Source: a bacterium (GTDB lineage Archaea > Nanoarchaeota > Nanoarchaeia > Woesearchaeales > UBA10216). From it: a stretch of DNA of 22,481 nucleotides. Within the stretch, counting starts at the first letter, position 1. Every line of letters begins with the position of its first letter. Where the stretch lies: assembly GCA_024206195.1 (NCBI GenBank), contig JAAGZO010000685.1, positions 1 to 22,481 of the forward strand, written 5' to 3'. The notes beneath the pieces were generated by a model. The model was given only the letters and a program-made list of their open reading frames with translations, did not search any database and had not been told where the DNA came from. Positions 1 to 7,598 of this stretch are shown here, one piece after another. Position numbers and translations under genes: made by a program.

Positions 1-48
1 AGTTTAATATTTGCCCAAAATTCTAATGACAAACCAGTGAACTCAGTT

Positions 49-297
49 TTAGGTTTCATCTATTTGTTTTTCCAGTTCTTTTACGAAGTCTATTAGAGAA
101 ATATTAAGACATCTACACATATTCCGTAGCTCAATCAAATCTAACCTTTTCTCACCGTTTTCGATTTTGCTCACATAAGACTGGTGAACTCCAAGTTTGT
201 CTGCAAGATCGATTTGTTTTAGCCCTTGATTAACCCTCAATCGGTAAAGTAATTCAATGAGTTTTTTATATTCAAATGTATAGATGCTTTTTTGCAT
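49..297 (-). CDS. XRE-family HTH transcriptional regulator
   Basis: This is a small DNA-binding regulator of 82 residues. Residues 13-70 form a complete lambda-repressor-like helix-turn-helix: LIELLYRLRVNQGLKQ leads into the turn LADKLGVHQSYVSKIENGEK, the usual XRE recognition-helix pattern. There is no extra sensor domain, so it resembles stand-alone repressors and the controller proteins of restriction-modification systems. It starts at an ATG and is divergent from the methyltransferase gene, with about 95 bp between the two ATG starts, so it probably controls that shared promoter region; this is inference from position. No endonuclease gene is visible in the window. The family call is secure; the target is unknown. 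Confidence 0.9.
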   Translation of the reverse strand: MQKSIYTFEYKKLIELLYRLRVNQGLKQIDLADKLGVHQSYVSKIENGEKRLDLIELRNMCRCLNISLIDFVKELEKQIDET

Positions 298-391
298 GAT
301 AGAATATAAATCCTAAAATGGAATATCCCAAATAAGGATATGTGAACAATAATTGATTTGGAAAGTATTATTGAGATTCGTATATTGGACA

Positions 392-1264
392 ATGCAACTA
401 TCAATGGATCAAAAATTCAGTATATACTATCCACCTAAAACACAATTGCTAAAATGGGTAGGAAACAAGCAAAGATTTGCGTCAATAATTACCCAGTACT
501 TTCCCCAAAACATAAATAGATACTTCGAACCCTTTCTTGGGAGTGGAGCAATTTTAGCAACTGTTGCTCCCAACAACGGAATTGCTTCAGATTCATTCAA
601 ACCCTTAATTGATATTTGGAAGACACTTAAAAAAGATCCTAAGTTGTTGATTGAGTGGTATGCAGAAAGAAGGAATCAACTTGAATCGGACAATAAAAAA
701 TATATTTACGAAAAGATTAAAGCTTCTTATAATAGCAATCCAAATGCTGCTGATTTTCTATATCTAAGTCGCTCCTGTTATGGTGGGGTAATTCGATTTC
801 GCAAAAACGACGGGTATATGTCAACACCTTGCGGAGCTCATACTCCTATTCCAACCCATAGTTTTGAAAAGAGAGTATTTGAGTGGAATGCCCGGATAAA
901 AAACACTGAATTTATGCACATCGAATTCGAGGAAGCTTTTCAAATGGTGCAAAAAGGTGATCTTGTATATTGCGATCCTCCATATAGTTATAGTCAGGCT
1001 ATTTTATATGGCGCACAATCATTCTCTCTTGAAGTACTTTTTAATTGTATAGATATGGCTAAAAGTAAAGGTGCCATGGTTGCTTTAAGTATTGATGGAA
1101 ATAAAAAATCAGGAAATTATTTATGTAACCTTCCGATACCGAAAGCTCTTTTCGAGAGAGAATTACTTATTAGTTGTGGTAGATCTATGCTGAAAAGATT
1201 TCAAATGAACGGAAAAACATTAGTGAATGAAGATGTTTCAGATAGGTTACTATTATCATTTTAA
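392..1264 (+). CDS. D12-class (Dam-like) adenine-N6 DNA methyltransferase
   Basis: This enzyme transfers a methyl group from S-adenosylmethionine to N6 of adenine in DNA. Counting from the ATG at 392, the N-terminal KWVGNK motif (near residue 22) and FLGSGA (about 48-53) form the AdoMet pocket. The catalytic DPPYS motif begins at about residue 195. This order is that of the alpha-class MethyltransfD12/Dam family, and the length of about 290 residues is normal. The frame is open from a TTG at 353; ATGs at 392 and 404 are more likely starts because family members begin shortly before the PPKTQLLKW segment, but none has a strong ribosome site. It is divergent from an XRE gene. It is either an orphan methylase or the M part of a type II system whose nuclease is outside the window. 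The target sequence (GATC in many relatives) cannot be read from the sequence. Confidence 0.9.
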   Translation: MQLSMDQKFSIYYPPKTQLLKWVGNKQRFASIITQYFPQNINRYFEPFLGSGAILATVAPNNGIASDSFKPLIDIWKTLKKDPKLLIEWYAERRNQLESDNKKYIYEKIKASYNSNPNAADFLYLSRSCYGGVIRFRKNDGYMSTPCGAHTPIPTHSFEKRVFEWNARIKNTEFMHIEFEEAFQMVQKGDLVYCDPPYSYSQAILYGAQSFSLEVLFNCIDMAKSKGAMVALSIDGNKKSGNYLCNLPIPKALFERELLISCGRSMLKRFQMNGKTLVNEDVSDRLLLSF

Positions 1265-1351
1265 TAAATATATATGCGATCTGCCAAGGGCAACACTTAC
1301 ACTACTTCCCTTTCTTAAATTTTTAAGGTAGAAGAACGACAAAGTCGCTCT

Positions 1352-1960
1352 TCAATTTAGCAAGCCGAATTGAATAAGATATGCCTGGGGGAGCTCAGAG
1401 TACTTAATGAAGCTCAGGGCAGTATTTTTGAGGGAGTTGCGGATGGTTGTATAAGAGGACTTGAGAAGCCTGGCGAGTTCTGTGTAGTTATAACCCGCAA
1501 TGCGAAGCTGGAGCACCTGCCTGTCAAATAGCGGTAGAGTTTTAATAAACTCTTCAAATGTTATTTTAAACGCTACATAGTCAAATAAATTCTTCGTCGC
1601 AAGGAAGGAATTAATAGTCCCACAGCCATCATTCGGATCCTCGGAGTTGCCGGCATCATCCTCATGATGTATGTGGTGGATTTCAACTTCTCCGGAATAG
1701 TAATTGAGCTTATTAAAAACACAATACTTTGCCATTTTCCTTCCATGGCCAAAAGAGTACCGCTTACAGGACTTAAGCTCTTTGCTGCGGTTCTTCATGA
1801 AATTAGTAAGCTCAGCGACCGTTAGAGCTTTCCCATGGTTCTGAAGAGTATTCTGGTAGTTTTTGAAGGACATCGCTAGAAGATCCTGTGAAAGGTCCTG
1901 ATCACCTTGAGCTATAATTCGGCTTGCTTTCTGCAGTGGAACAAGCATTGATGGTGACAT
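1352..1960 (-). CDS. Sigma-70 region 4-like HTH protein
   Basis: This 202-residue protein has a C-terminal segment at about residues 138-190 resembling sigma factor region 4: a FIKTLPLFDRQVLQLRIAGY helix, then NYTELARLLKSSYTTIRNSL as a helix-turn-helix. The middle contains a His/Asp-rich stretch (HHIHHEDD, near residues 94-101) of unknown meaning. I see no convincing sigma region 2, so it is not a standard ECF factor. It could be a sigma-like regulator of a mobile element. It converges on the methyltransferase gene, with 87 bp between the two stops. ATGs at 1960 and 1948 are both possible starts. The fold assignment is moderately firm; the function is unknown. Confidence 0.6.
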   Translation of the reverse strand: MSPSMLVPLQKASRIIAQGDQDLSQDLLAMSFKNYQNTLQNHGKALTVAELTNFMKNRSKELKSCKRYSFGHGRKMAKYCVFNKLNYYSGEVEIHHIHHEDDAGNSEDPNDGCGTINSFLATKNLFDYVAFKITFEEFIKTLPLFDRQVLQLRIAGYNYTELARLLKSSYTTIRNSLKNTALSFIKYSELPQAYLIQFGLLN

Positions 1961-2077
1961 GGTATAGATCCATATTGTTTATATACGGTTCTTATGCCAA
2001 ATAAAAAAAAGAAAAACTTGTGTCTCTCGTATACATTTGTTAAGTTCTCAAAACATTTTAGATGATAAAAATTACTT

Positions 2078-3136
2078 ATGAAGAAACTCTATACTACATC
2101 AGAATATAAGACAAGACAAAAACGTATTATAGAGAAATGTGAAAACAGAAGACAAAAGCGCAAGGAACAAAAGAAGAAATACTATAAGGCATTAATTCAC
2201 ACTCAAAAGCCTCGTTTTAATCCCGAATTTGAAAAAAGAAATGTATCCTACAATCGAAAACAGAAAAGTCAGGAAATAGTTGCCCCAAGAAACCTCAGTA
2301 TTATTGAAAATGCAGAAGATACTTTGGAGTTCTTCCATTCTATTAATGAACACCTCAGGAAAAGACACAGAGTCTTTCTTGATATATCTTCAATTCAAAA
2401 ACTTACAATTGATGCTATTTTATATTTGCTTTCCCTTTTTAAATATAATGATTGGAATCTTAATGAATATGAGATCAGAGGGAATCTTCCAGAAGATGAT
2501 ACATGCAGAGAAATATTTGTACAATCTGGCTTATTAGATCATGTTACTATACGCGGTAAAGCTCCAAAAAAAGATGAAGATAAGTTTGTATCGATACAAT
2601 CCGGAAATGAAAATGAGCCTACTATTGCAGCAAAAGTAATTGACTTTGCACGGAAAAAACTCGATATTACAACTACTAATTTTAGATCAAGAACCTACGA
2701 AGTCATAATCGAGATTATGGCAAATGCAAACGAACATGCTTACGGAAAAAGTTTTTTAAAACACAAATGGTGGTTAATGGCTTATCATGATTTTACGACT
2801 GATGTAGTGCATTATGCGTTTTTAGATAATGGTTTAGGTATCCCCGCGACAGTAAGAAAAAACTTTAAAGAAAGGCTGTTATCTGCAGGGATAATGGATT
2901 TTAGTCAAGATTCTGATTTGATCCAAACTGCTTTAGAAGGTATAGTGCAAAGAACAAGGACAAAAGAATCGCATAGAGGCAACGGTCTTCCTAAAGTTTT
3001 TAAAATTGCACAGGAAGGCCTTATAGATAATCTTATCGTTGTTTCTAACAAAGGATATTATAATTGCACAAAAAATTTCACACAAACACTTGATAGAAAA
3101 TTTCACGGTTCATTATTAACCTGGGATTTCAAATAA
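2078..3136 (+). CDS. GHKL-type ATP-binding protein with N-terminal STAS-like region
   Basis: This 352-residue protein has three visible parts. Residues 1-60 are strongly basic (runs of K/R with little hydrophobicity). Residues about 70-165 (LSIIENAEDTLEFFHSIN, VFLDISSIQKLT) look like a STAS/MlaB-type alpha-beta domain. Residues about 190-330 are a GHKL (histidine-kinase-type) ATPase. The N-box is EIMANANEHAY with N216/N218, the G1 box is DNGLG starting at D250, and the G2 box is GNGL at 301-304. There is no phospho-acceptor HisKA domain, so it resembles anti-sigma-factor-type switch kinases rather than a classical sensor kinase. The next gene encodes a DUF4325 STAS-like protein 30 bp downstream, a pairing expected for kinase/antagonist partner switching. 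No strong ribosome site precedes the ATG. Confidence 0.8.
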   Translation: MKKLYTTSEYKTRQKRIIEKCENRRQKRKEQKKKYYKALIHTQKPRFNPEFEKRNVSYNRKQKSQEIVAPRNLSIIENAEDTLEFFHSINEHLRKRHRVFLDISSIQKLTIDAILYLLSLFKYNDWNLNEYEIRGNLPEDDTCREIFVQSGLLDHVTIRGKAPKKDEDKFVSIQSGNENEPTIAAKVIDFARKKLDITTTNFRSRTYEVIIEIMANANEHAYGKSFLKHKWWLMAYHDFTTDVVHYAFLDNGLGIPATVRKNFKERLLSAGIMDFSQDSDLIQTALEGIVQRTRTKESHRGNGLPKVFKIAQEGLIDNLIVVSNKGYYNCTKNFTQTLDRKFHGSLLTWDFK

Positions 3137-3166
3137 TATAATGATTTATCAATTTATGGAGGTTGT

Positions 3167-3478
3167 ATGTTAATCTCTATTGCAAAAGATTTTACAACTT
3201 CACCAGGAGCACGATATAAAAAATATGGAAAATATTCTGGTGAGGAATTCCGGGAAACTATTTTGAAAAAGTACTTTTCGGATAAAGATGATAAGACAAT
3301 TATTACTATTGATCTTGATGGTACTTATGGGTATGGTTCCTCATTTTTGGAGGAGTGTTTTGGAGGATTAGCTAGAGAGTATGGTTCTGAAGTCGTATTG
3401 CAAAGACTCCGATTTATCTCAAATGATGATAAACTCCTTGTAGATGAAATTAAGGGATATATCAATGATGCGGACTAG
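3167..3478 (+). CDS. STAS-like DUF4325 protein
   Basis: This is a 103-residue cytosolic protein. ITIDLDGTYGYGSSFLEECF at about residues 45-65 is the signature of the DUF4325 STAS-like family: a beta strand, a turn containing G/S residues, then a helix beginning SSFLEE. The family sits in the same superclass as anti-sigma-factor antagonists, in which a Ser in this position is the phosphorylation target; that role here is inference. A good ribosome site (TGGAGG) lies 4 bases before the ATG. It follows the GHKL ATPase gene by 30 bp and overlaps the next gene by about 14 bp, so the three are very probably one operon. Confidence 0.8.
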   Translation: MLISIAKDFTTSPGARYKKYGKYSGEEFRETILKKYFSDKDDKTIITIDLDGTYGYGSSFLEECFGGLAREYGSEVVLQRLRFISNDDKLLVDEIKGYINDAD

Positions 3479-4040
3479 TTATGTTATTTATGTTATTCTT
3501 GCACTGTTATCAGGTTTATTTATTGGGATATATTTTTCCTCTTGGGACAAATTTAATGATGCTTTCTATTTAGTATCTTTGACTGACATCATTGAAGTAT
3601 TTTTCATGGTGGTTATCGCTGTTTATTTAACCGTATTTGCTAATATTAAAAGTGGTTTAGCTTTACAGAAAAAGCAGTTAATTCAAAAGCTGTTGAGTGA
3701 ACTTTATAGAGTAGTTGATTACATGTATGAAAAGGGTGTAGAATATATGGATACAGGAAGTTTTGATGGTACTAATGCAATACTTGCTTCGCATAGGGAG
3801 GGTGGCCATAAGATTGGTATCCTTCAGTCCTTAAAGAAGAACAAAAATGTCAAGGAATTAGAAAATATTGACATCGAGGATCTCAAAAATATGTATGCTG
3901 ACTATAAACGAATTATAACTATGGATCCATTTAAAACCGAAAATCCACGTTATGAATCATCGCAAATAATTGCATTTGAAAAAAGTTATACAGAATTAAC
4001 GACAAAAATCTACGATTATCAAATTATCTTGTGTTGTTAA
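3465..4040 (+). CDS. Small membrane protein, third gene of the ATPase/STAS-like operon, probably frameshifted at its C-terminus
   Basis: This gene encodes a protein with two N-terminal membrane helices (about residues 4-25, SYVIYVILALLSGLFIGIYF, and about 38-62, IIEVFFMVVIAVYLTVFA). A cytosolic-looking alpha-helical region of about 120 residues follows. The chosen start (3465, alternative 3468) has AAGGGA at 3452-3457 in front of it; it overlaps the DUF4325 stop, which implies translational coupling. The frame ends abruptly with IILCC at 4040. The -1 frame continues past this point with YLVLLILVASLFIAF and a stop at 4070-4072, which looks like a lost third membrane helix. One additional A in the AAA at 4021-4023 would restore it. 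I recognise no named family. By context it may be the membrane effector or sensor of the cluster. Confidence 0.65.
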   Translation: MMRTSYVIYVILALLSGLFIGIYFSSWDKFNDAFYLVSLTDIIEVFFMVVIAVYLTVFANIKSGLALQKKQLIQKLLSELYRVVDYMYEKGVEYMDTGSFDGTNAILASHREGGHKIGILQSLKKNKNVKELENIDIEDLKNMYADYKRIITMDPFKTENPRYESSQIIAFEKSYTELTTKIYDYQIILCC

Positions 4041-4388
4041 TTCTGGTAGCATCTCTATTTATTGCTTTTTAAAAAGCGAAGAATTGGAACCTTTCAAATA
4101 GAATTCAAAAACTTAAGGACAAAGAAGGGGCGGCAACGGTAGCGTGCTTAAACTTCTCTTCCTTCTTTATATAATGTCACAGGATCGCTCTCAGATCGCC
4201 TTATAATGGACAGTCCATACTTACCCTATTTCCCTTACCTTTTACCGGTAAAACTGAAAATATTACAAAAATAATATAGAAAAAGAACATACATCAGGAA
4301 GTACGGTTATGTTTATCCTGGCTACGCATTCTAGGCTTTACGGAGGGGAAATCCAGGGAATGGCTTTATAGAACCAGATCTTCCAAGG

Positions 4389-4424
4389 GGACACCAAGGA
4401 CACCTGGAAATCCAACAGGTGTCC
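4389..4424. repeat. GGACACC direct pair followed by inverted copy
   Basis: GGACACC occurs at 4389 and 4398, a 9-bp step. The second copy extends to GGACACCTG (4398-4406), which is perfectly inverted as CAGGTGTCC at 4416-4424 with a 9-base spacer. This can be a protein-binding site array or a cruciform arm. Confidence 0.6.
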
Positions 4425-4461
4425 ATGGTAACCCATTACTCCACAATACTTTACAAGTATA

Positions 4462-4577
4462 TGGACACCAAGACACCAATTTTTATATAAAACTCTATGG
4501 GTCATTCTGTTCTTATCAGAGTAGAATGAGTAGTAATATACAATTAAAAACCCCTGTCCTGGTGTCCACCGTGTCCA
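4462..4577. repeat. Perfect 9-bp inverted repeat around an AT-rich core, each end with a second box
   Basis: TGGACACCA (4462-4470) and TGGTGTCCA (4560-4568) are perfect inverted repeats enclosing 89 bp of AT-rich DNA. Each has a second half-box on its right: AGACACC at 4471 and GTGTCC at 4571. The layout resembles either iterons around an unwinding element or crossover sites of a small invertase. Confidence 0.55.
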
Positions 4578-4621
4578 CTTCGAGCCTGACAAAAGGGAAG
4601 TGGGTAAGGTAAGGTAAGTGT

Positions 4622-4636
4622 TGCCCCTGCGGGGCA
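4622..4636. other. Short GC-rich hairpin
   Basis: TGCCCC and GGGGCA form a perfect 6-bp stem with a TGC loop. No T-run follows, so it is not an obvious terminator. Confidence 0.5.
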
Positions 4637-4688
4637 GGCGCTGCGCTTAAGGAAAGGAGCAATTCCCCAACAAATCAAAAATTCCCAA

Positions 4689-4719
4689 TGTCCCACGTGT
4701 CCCATTGTCCCAATGTCCC
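4689..4719. repeat. Four TGTCCC iteron-like units
   Basis: TGTCCC begins at 4689, 4698, 4706 and 4714, with steps of 9, 8 and 8 bp. The word shares GTCC with the GGTGTCC boxes upstream, so the same protein may bind both. Regular short spacing is typical of iterons or operator arrays. Confidence 0.6.
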
Positions 4720-4765
4720 ATCCGGGCATCAACAGGGGAAGAGTTGTGTAAGGGAAGTGGAAGTG

Positions 4766-4782
4766 GTGTCCCTCCGGGACAC
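4766..4782. other. GTGTCCC hairpin
   Basis: GTGTCCC and GGGACAC form a perfect 7-bp stem with a 3-base loop. The stem is made of the same word as the neighbouring repeat units. Confidence 0.55.
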
Positions 4783-5165
4783 GACGCACAGCGCGCATAC
4801 GCCTGATGCTGTTAAACAGCCTTAAGATCCGAATGCATGACATAGCGTTTCTTAAGAACAGCGCTTAGCAGGGCTTTAAATGCGTGGCTTTTCGCCGGCA
4901 CGGCGTTTTGAGGCTAAAACAACTCTTCCCTTACCTATTAACTTCTATTTAACGGTATAAGAAAAGTGTGGTTGTGCCCGGCTATAAAGACTCTCCAAAA
5001 ATTTCCAAAAAAATATATATAAAGCCGATTCCCTACTGGAATGGGTACCTCCTTTACTACGGGCTTTCTATACCCTGCTTTCGATTGCAGAGTCCCTGGA
5101 TCAAAGCCTGGGGGTGCCCTGGAGAGGCTCATTTCATTGAAAAATGACAATAAGAGAGGTGAAAT

Positions 5166-5771
5166 ATGTCTTGGATTATCACTCCAGAGAAATACCTAAA
5201 AGAGGAAGAAATTAAGAGCTTGTTTAAAGTCTGCTCGGAAGCGGCAGAATTAGCCGAGTTGAAAGGGCAGTTTCTTGCGATCCGCGATCTTTGTCTTATA
5301 AATCTGGCTTTCGGTACCGGCTTAAGAGCCGGCGAGATAGCAGATCTTAAGATCGAGGACTTACATCTGGATTACGGAGAGTCTTCGCTTGTTGTTATGA
5401 AAGGTAAAGGGAATAAAAAAGGTGTCGTAAGGGTAGGAGTAAAGCTCAAGGCACATCTAAAGAGGTATATTAAATATCGCGACTCTGAAAGCCCTTATTT
5501 GTTTACTTCCTCCAGGGGAGACAAACTGACCGTACCAGGAGTCCAGAAGATCTTTAAGAAGTGGTATAGAAAAGCCGGCCTTCCTGGTCATTATTCAGCC
5601 CATTCTGCAAGACACAGCTATGCTGTTGGTCTTCTGAAATCGTCTGGAAATAACTTACGTCTTGTCCAGAAACAGCTTCGTCACGCCAGCATTGTGACTA
5701 CCACTGTTTATGCCGATGTAGCATCGTCAGATATAGACCAAGCGCTTAAGAATTTAGAAGAGGGAGCCTAG
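5166..5771 (+). CDS. Minimal tyrosine recombinase / integrase
   Basis: This is a 201-residue site-specific recombinase that cuts and rejoins DNA through a 3'-phosphotyrosine. All catalytic residues are present: R54 in TGLRAGE, K79 or K81 in MKGKGNKKG, H146 and R149 in HSARHS, H173 in LRHAS and the nucleophile Y182 in TTTVYADV. The usual N-terminal SAM-like core-binding domain is absent, as in the roughly 200-residue Fim-type invertases and some element integrases. The ATG is preceded by AGAGGTG at a good distance. The repeat-rich DNA immediately upstream is the natural candidate for its recombination sites. It may be the integrase of the accessory region on its left or a local invertase. Confidence 0.92.
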   Translation: MSWIITPEKYLKEEEIKSLFKVCSEAAELAELKGQFLAIRDLCLINLAFGTGLRAGEIADLKIEDLHLDYGESSLVVMKGKGNKKGVVRVGVKLKAHLKRYIKYRDSESPYLFTSSRGDKLTVPGVQKIFKKWYRKAGLPGHYSAHSARHSYAVGLLKSSGNNLRLVQKQLRHASIVTTTVYADVASSDIDQALKNLEEGA

Positions 5772-6125
5772 CTTTCTCTTTTAGGATAGATATTGGATTT
5801 TACTGGGGAGATTACACTAAGATATTTCGGTGTATTGGGGAGATTACGCTCAAAACTGGGCAGAAAATGTCGAAAATGTGCCGTGTAAAGTACTGGTTTA
5901 GTCTACCATTAAATCCCAATGACTTTACGAAATTTCTTTTTCAATTTTAGGCATTCAGGTTACTGTCACTCGCTAAACGGATTCTCCAATTATACTTGTT
6001 CGGGTAGAAAGTAGTATCTCGAAAGAATAAGCCAACCGAATAGTGCTGAATTCAAAAACATAATAAGTAAAATAAATATAGGATTATTTTAGGGTTTTTT
6101 GGATTTGAAACGTATATATAATAGA
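5772..6125. other. Intergenic region with a possible IS-end relic
   Basis: No gene is visible here. It holds the 32-bp-spaced repeats at 5804-5850, a stretch with GTCGAAAATGTG-type words, and AT-rich DNA leading to the STN-domain gene. No clear promoter consensus is recognisable. Confidence 0.4.
5804..5850. repeat. Two TGGGGAGATTACxCT direct repeats, possible IS21-type end
   Basis: TGGGGAGATTACACT at 5804-5818 and TGGGGAGATTACGCT at 5836-5850 are direct repeats with a 32-bp step. A weaker partial match (CTGGGCAGA) follows near 5855. Iterated terminal boxes of this sort are characteristic of IS21-family ends. No transposase gene is near, so this would be a solo end; the family assignment is inference. 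Confidence 0.35.
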
Positions 6126-7598
6126 ATGTGGTCAAATTCATCCATTTCTTTGGGAGGAAACTTGGGAAAATATACCTTTTCTTTTAACATCACGGTGGGA
6201 TCAATCCGCCTTTTTGTTCCCATCGTGATCATCCTTTTAGTCACTTCATTTTTCAGCGCGACTCTAATAGCACAGGAGAAAGATCTCTCAGAGGTCAAAA
6301 TAACTCTGAACCTGAAAAACGAACCATTGAGTGAAGTACTTAAGAAGATTATCGAAAAAACAGACTTATCAATCATTTTCTCGGATGAGATCGTGGAGAG
6401 CATTTATATCACGAAGAAATTCAAAAATACCGATCTGATAACTGTCCTAGATTCGATCCTTAAGGAGAATGACCTGTTTTACACTATCAATCCAAGCAGA
6501 CAGATCACAGTTCATAACCAGAGGTATCCCGGATTGAGATACACAATATTAACAGGAAAAGTTACAGATGAATCAGGTATCCCCCTCGAGTTCGCCAATG
6601 TCTACCTTGCAAACACTTTTATCGGGGCTTCTACAGACAAGGACGGTCTTTATTCGATCAACAATGTGCCTGTGGGCACAAATACAGTAATAGTATCTAT
6701 GATGGGATATGAAGTAGTCCAAAAAAAGATAAGACACATGGAGCCAGTACACCAGAATCTCAGTTTCCAGCTGAAAGAGAAAGTGGAAGTGCTGAGTGAA
6801 GTGGTGGTTGTGGCTGAGAGCCCGGAAAGAAGGCAGAGAAATTATGACCGGTTCGTAAAAGCATTCATCGGAGAATCCGATAACGCAGGTGACACGGAAA
6901 TACTCAATCCGGATATACTCGATTTCAGTTATAACGAGGCGAATAGCACCCTGACGGCAAAGGCAGATAACATACTGTTAATTAAGAACAATTCTCTGGG
7001 GTATATTGTGAATTACTCTCTTATAGATTTCATTCATACTGACAAAAAGACAATATACAGGGGCTATCCCCGCTTTGAGAAACTTGAATCCGAAAATAAA
7101 AAACAGGAGAAAAAGTGGCGTGAGAACAGACAGAAAACTTATAAAGGATCGCTGAGGAATTTCCTCACGTCATTGATAAATAAGAAAACAAGAAAGAACG
7201 GATTCAAGGTACAGCAGGCAGAATTAGCACAATTTGAAGCCCTGGATATGCTGCAAAAACAAAAGGAACAACAAGAAGCAAGCACAACTAATAAAGAATT
7301 ACGTAAAGCTGTTTATAAACAGGCTATGGATACTTATAATAACCGGTACAAATTGTTAAGTATATCAATAAAGCAGGGAGAGCTTGGGAGCGAAAAAGTG
7401 ATAAGGTTCGACAATTACCTGAGGGTGCAATATCGCAGAAAAGAGAATGTTTCATATATCGGTCTGGTGGGAGGATCGACTACGATCGATAAAAACGGCT
7501 GGCTGTATGAACCGTTCAGTGTTGCTATATCAGGTAAATGGAGCGAATATAGAGTCGCCGATCTGCTACCGTACGAATATGATCCGGAGGAGAAATGA
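6126..7598 (+). CDS. STN plus carboxypeptidase-like regulatory domain envelope protein
   Basis: Counting from the ATG at 6126, a hydrophobic export signal or anchor covers about residues 26-44. An STN domain (the short N-terminal domain of secretins and TonB receptors; NLKNEPLSEVLKKI) spans about 54-131. A carboxypeptidase-like regulatory beta-sandwich (LTGKVTDESGIPLEFANVYL) spans about 141-216. A further domain at about 236-351 has no name I know but recurs in the next gene. A Lys/Gln-rich coil and a beta-rich tail end the protein. STN and CarboxypepD are normally the front of SusC-like TonB receptors, yet no plug or barrel follows here. It is probably periplasmic or outer-membrane attached. 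The TTG at 6099 is an alternative start. Its stop overlaps the next start (ATGA), so the two are translationally coupled. Confidence 0.8.
   Translation: MWSNSSISLGGNLGKYTFSFNITVGSIRLFVPIVIILLVTSFFSATLIAQEKDLSEVKITLNLKNEPLSEVLKKIIEKTDLSIIFSDEIVESIYITKKFKNTDLITVLDSILKENDLFYTINPSRQITVHNQRYPGLRYTILTGKVTDESGIPLEFANVYLANTFIGASTDKDGLYSINNVPVGTNTVIVSMMGYEVVQKKIRHMEPVHQNLSFQLKEKVEVLSEVVVVAESPERRQRNYDRFVKAFIGESDNAGDTEILNPDILDFSYNEANSTLTAKADNILLIKNNSLGYIVNYSLIDFIHTDKKTIYRGYPRFEKLESENKKQEKKWRENRQKTYKGSLRNFLTSLINKKTRKNGFKVQQAELAQFEALDMLQKQKEQQEASTTNKELRKAVYKQAMDTYNNRYKLLSISIKQGELGSEKVIRFDNYLRVQYRRKENVSYIGLVGGSTTIDKNGWLYEPFSVAISGKWSEYRVADLLPYEYDPEEK

Larger units (their letters stand above)
4073..5165. other. 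Repeat-dense non-coding region upstream of the recombinase
   Basis: I find no credible gene in these 1.1 kb; the open frames here have biased, repeat-driven composition. It contains an 8-bp inverted repeat (AAAGAAGG 4121-4128, CCTTCTTT 4161-4168), GGACACC boxes (4389-4577), tandem GGTAA units (about 4603-4618), two short perfect hairpins and four TGTCCC units (4689-4719). The word TTCCCTTACC recurs near 4232 and 4925, and most of it reappears inverted near 4750. This density fits an element origin, a recombination region or a complex regulatory region. Confidence 0.5.

Noticed and set aside
2032..2039. TACATTTG as a Bacteroidota-type -7 promoter element upstream of the GHKL gene.
   Set aside because: The upstream TTG is only 11 bases away, not near the expected 19, so the match is not convincing.
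4021..4040. Programmed -1 frameshift at the end of the membrane protein gene.
   Set aside because: The sequence does not match a standard slippery heptamer in the zero frame and no downstream pseudoknot is evident; a one-base deletion or error is simpler.
4389..4719. CRISPR array.
   Set aside because: Repeat units are 6-9 bp with 8-9-bp steps and there are no spacers of CRISPR length or cas genes.
5043..5119. tRNA-like structure: GGGTACC and GGTGCCC could pair as a 7-bp acceptor stem 77 bases apart, with a T-loop-like ATCAAAG and a CTGC/GCAG stem inside.
   Set aside because: There is no D-arm, the T-stem has a mismatch and wrong spacing to the acceptor, and no CCA follows. It could be a degenerate attachment site, but it is not a tRNA gene.
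4338..5150. Three open frames on the minus strand upstream of the recombinase.
   Set aside because: Their composition follows the GGTGTCC/TGTCCC repeats and hairpins, they overlap each other, and they show no domain or ribosome site.
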